Positions 6,488 to 8,700 of a stretch of 8,700 nucleotides of DNA are shown piece after piece. The notes under the pieces are model-generated. The model saw only the letters and a program-made list of their open reading frames with translations, was not told the DNA's origin and searched no databases. Each line of letters opens with the position of its first letter. The stretch's first letter is position 1. Source of the DNA: Flavobacteriia bacterium. Its GTDB lineage: Bacteria > Bacteroidota > Bacteroidia > Flavobacteriales > Flavobacteriaceae. The stretch covers positions 1 through 8,700 of the forward strand of contig DRQI01000457.1 in NCBI GenBank assembly GCA_011330545.1, given 5' to 3'. The translations under genes and the position numbers were made by a program.

Positions 6488-7729
6488 ATGGCAAAGAAAG
6501 AAGAACTAGAATGCTCGTTTTGCGGCCGTAAAAAGTCTGAAACCAATTTGTTGATAGCAGGCTTAGATGCACATATTTGCGATAGATGTATAGAACAAGC
6601 GCATGGTATTGTGTTAGATGAAATTACCGAAACAGCGGTGAATGGGCTTTCGGCAGAATTGGCATTAAAAAAACCCGTAGAAATTAAGAAATTCTTAGAT
6701 GAATATATTATCGGGCAACACCAAGCCAAAAAAGTAATGGCCGTTGCCGTTTATAACCATTACAAACGTTTGTTACAAAAACCGTCAAAAGATAAAGAAG
6801 CTATTGAAATTGAAAAAAGCAATATCATGTTGGTGGGTGAAACAGGTACCGGTAAAACACTGTTGGCCAAAACCATTGCAAGAATGTTAAATGTGCCTTT
6901 TGCCATTGTTGACGCAACCGTATTAACAGAAGCAGGCTATGTAGGCGAAGATGTAGAAACGATTTTAACACGCTTGTTGCAAGCTGCAGATTACAATGTT
7001 CAAAAAGCCGAAAAAGGTATTGTCTTTATCGATGAAATTGATAAAATTGCTCGAAAAAGCGACAACCCTTCCATTACCCGCGATGTTTCGGGTGAAGGGG
7101 TACAACAAGCCTTATTGAAATTATTAGAAGGTACCGTAGTAAATGTTCCGCCAAAAGGAGGGAGAAAACATCCCGACCAAAAATTTGTAGAAGTAAATAC
7201 CAAAAATATTCTATTTATTGCCGGAGGCGCATTTGACGGAATAGAAAGGGTAATCAGCAAACGGTTGAACATGCAAGCCGTAGGCTATAGCGCTTCTAAA
7301 AATGAAGACAAGGTTGATGAAGATAACCTATTGCAATATATAGTGCCTAAAGATTTAAAAGATTTCGGATTAATCCCTGAAATTATTGGACGCTTGCCCG
7401 TATTGACCTATATGAATCCGTTAGATTCAGATACGCTTAGGGCGATTTTAACAGAACCCAAAAATGCCATTATCAAGCAATATGAAAAATTGTTTGAAAT
7501 GGACGATATCAAATTTTCTATTGATGAAAAGGCATTGAAATATATCGTTGGCAAAGCTATTGAATATAAATTAGGCGCCCGGGGCTTGCGGTCATTATGC
7601 GAAGCCGTGCTGACTGATGCTATGTTTGAAATGCCTAGTACCAATGAAAAAACATTAAAAATAACACAAAAATACGCCGAAGATAAACTAACCAACTCTA
7701 CACTAAATAAGTTAAAAGCGGTGTCATAA
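6488..7729 (+). CDS. clpX: ATP-dependent Clp protease ATP-binding subunit ClpX
   Basis: 413-residue AAA+ unfoldase that recognises tagged proteins, unfolds them and threads them into ClpP. The N-terminal zinc-binding domain has its four cysteines (9, 12, 31, 34). The AAA+ module has Walker A GETGTGKT (117-124), the substrate-gripping pore loop GYVGED (150-155), Walker B VFIDEIDK (179-186), the [15 protein letters not shown] block (201-215) and the sensor-2 motif GARGLR (363-368). The ClpP-docking loop, IGF in E. coli, aligns with Val-Gly-Tyr at 265-267. The closely linked ClpP is its evident partner. A strong hairpin follows the stop by 10 bases. Confidence 0.97.
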   Translation: MAKKEELECSFCGRKKSETNLLIAGLDAHICDRCIEQAHGIVLDEITETAVNGLSAELALKKPVEIKKFLDEYIIGQHQAKKVMAVAVYNHYKRLLQKPSKDKEAIEIEKSNIMLVGETGTGKTLLAKTIARMLNVPFAIVDATVLTEAGYVGEDVETILTRLLQAADYNVQKAEKGIVFIDEIDKIARKSDNPSITRDVSGEGVQQALLKLLEGTVVNVPPKGGRKHPDQKFVEVNTKNILFIAGGAFDGIERVISKRLNMQAVGYSASKNEDKVDEDNLLQYIVPKDLKDFGLIPEIIGRLPVLTYMNPLDSDTLRAILTEPKNAIIKQYEKLFEMDDIKFSIDEKALKYIVGKAIEYKLGARGLRSLCEAVLTDAMFEMPSTNEKTLKITQKYAEDKLTNSTLNKLKAVS

Positions 7730-7739
7730 TTTATAACTT

Positions 7740-7783
7740 TTAGTCCCCACAGGTTTCAAAAAAACCTGTGGGGACTAATTTGT
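7740..7783 (+). terminator. 17-bp hairpin after clpX, probable terminator
   Basis: Arms 7740-7756 and 7762-7778 are perfect reverse complements over 17 bases (core GTCCCCACAGG / CCTGTGGGGAC) and close a 5-base loop CAAAA. The right arm is followed by TTTGTATA, so the T tract is short, but stem stability is high for this AT-rich genome. The hairpin lies between the clpX stop and the dnaG start, ending only about 20 bases before the latter. It could end clpP-clpX transcription, attenuate dnaG, or be a copy of a dispersed palindromic repeat. Confidence 0.7.
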
Positions 7784-7798
7784 ATAAAAATAACGTAA

Positions 7799-8700
7799 AT
7801 GATAACCAGAAACACCATAGACAAAGTTTTTGAAGCAGCTCGTGTAGAAGAAGTCATTGGCGATTTTGTACAATTGAAAAAAGCAGGAAGTAATTTCAAA
7901 GGCTTAAGTCCGTTTGCCGATGAAAAAACACCTTCCTTTATGGTGTCTCCCGTCAAACAAATATGGAAAGATTTTAGTTCAGGCAAAGGGGGCAATGCCG
8001 TTTCTTTTTTAATGGAACACGAACATTATTCGTATCCCGAAGCCATTCGCTATTTAGCCAAAAAATACAATATAGAAATTGAAGAAACCGTTCAGTCTGA
8101 CGAGCAGAAACAACAGGCCAATGAACGCGAAAGTATGTATTTGGTGTCTGAGTTTGCCCGTAACTATTTTCATGACATATTATTACACTCAGAAAAAGGA
8201 AAAGCCATTGGTTTGAGCTATTTCAAAGAAAGAGGTTTTACCGATGATACCATCAAAAAATTTGAACTGGGGTACGCTTTAGACCAATGGAATGCCTTTA
8301 CCGAAGCCGCCCTTGCCAAAGGGTACCAATTGGAGTTTTTAGAAAAAACCGGACTTACAATCGTTAAAGAAACACAGCAATTTGACCGGTTTAAAGGACG
8401 CGTTATCTTTCCTATTCACAGCATGTCAGGGCGTGTGTTGGGGTTTGGGGGGCGGATTTTAACCAATGACAAAAAAGCGGCAAAATACCTAAATTCGCCT
8501 GAAAGCGATATTTATCATAAAAGCAAAGTCCTTTACGGTATTTATTACGCCAAAAAAGCCATCGCCAAAGAAGATAATTGTTATTTGGTAGAAGGGTATA
8601 CCGATGTAATTTCATTTCATCAAACAGGTATCGAAAATGTAGTTGCCTCTTCAGGAACGGCATTGACATCAGACCAAATTAGATTGATAAACAGGCTTAC
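7799..8700 (+). CDS. dnaG: DNA primase DnaG lacking zinc ligands (C-terminus beyond window)
   Basis: Partial gene: 300 residues from the ATG at 7799 to the right edge, no stop. DnaG synthesises the RNA primers for replication together with the DnaB helicase. Residues about 5-95 align with the CHC2 zinc-ribbon domain (PFADEKTPSFMV, WKDFSSGKGGNAVSFLM), but the usual Cys-His-Cys-Cys ligands are Ser37, Ala40, Asp58 and Ser61, so zinc binding is not expected. The catalytic core is intact in what can be seen: the basic DRFKGRVIFPI motif (196-206), GRVLGFGGR (211-219), KYLNSPESDIYHK (229-241) and the TOPRIM motif YLVEGYTDV (262-270) with catalytic Glu265, followed by ASSGTALT (283-290). The C-terminal metal residues and the helicase-binding domain lie outside the window. 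It follows the clpX hairpin; TAATTTG at 7776-7782 is a weak possible -7 box. Confidence 0.96.
   Translation, partial: MITRNTIDKVFEAARVEEVIGDFVQLKKAGSNFKGLSPFADEKTPSFMVSPVKQIWKDFSSGKGGNAVSFLMEHEHYSYPEAIRYLAKKYNIEIEETVQSDEQKQQANERESMYLVSEFARNYFHDILLHSEKGKAIGLSYFKERGFTDDTIKKFELGYALDQWNAFTEAALAKGYQLEFLEKTGLTIVKETQQFDRFKGRVIFPIHSMSGRVLGFGGRILTNDKKAAKYLNSPESDIYHKSKVLYGIYYAKKAIAKEDNCYLVEGYTDVISFHQTGIENVVASSGTALTSDQIRLINRL

Noticed and set aside
6292..6729. 145-codon minus-strand open frame across the clpP-clpX junction
   Set aside because: It is antisense to the conserved C-terminus of ClpP and the zinc-binding domain of ClpX, both clearly real, and has no promoter box or recognisable domain.
7740..7778. 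CRISPR repeat or small transposon end
   Set aside because: Only a single palindrome is present, with no second copy, spacers or target-site duplication in the window, so a terminator is the simpler reading.
7000..8669. Minus-strand open frames inside clpX and dnaG (7000-7272, 7408-7695, 7756-7995, 8412-8669)
   Set aside because: All are antisense to intact, motif-bearing genes; their composition is typical of shadows of AT-rich coding sequence.

Overview
The window is a stretch of core chromosome from an AT-rich member of the Bacteroidota, most likely Flavobacteriia. The assignment rests on four things seen here: DUF6089/PorG next to NAD kinase and a CBS protein, a DnaG primase that has lost all four zinc ligands, several promoters with the Bacteroidota -7 box TAnnTTTG, and A-rich leaders without Shine-Dalgarno sequences. 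No mobile element, CRISPR array, rRNA or tRNA was seen. Coding density is high and no gene-free stretch exceeds about 180 bases.

Left block, minus strand (1-2074). Reading leftwards from 2074 there is a CBS-domain protein with an ACT-like tail, then NAD kinase 5 bases downstream, then after a 129-base gap the start of an outer-membrane DUF6089/PorG protein that runs off the left edge. PorG has its own perfect -7 box, so it need not depend on the CBS-nadK transcript.

Middle block, plus strand (2208-4168). pdxJ (vitamin B6 synthesis) diverges from the CBS gene across a 133-base promoter region. A YbfF-like alpha/beta hydrolase follows closely, and then a small four-helix membrane protein of the holin-4 / YvlD family.

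Right block, plus strand (4238-8700). This is a protein-quality-control cluster: trigger factor (nascent-chain chaperone), the ClpP peptidase and its ClpX unfoldase, followed by the primase gene dnaG, which runs off the right edge. Trigger factor has a textbook promoter and a strong intrinsic terminator, so it looks like its own unit. clpP and clpX look co-transcribed. A 17-bp hairpin separates clpX from dnaG.

I found no undescribed system; this is an ordinary housekeeping region. The points most worth a second look are the zinc-less DnaG N-terminal domain, the hairpin that almost touches the dnaG start, the CBS-ACT protein paired with NAD kinase, the degenerate PPIase domain of trigger factor, and the VGY version of the ClpP-docking loop in ClpX.
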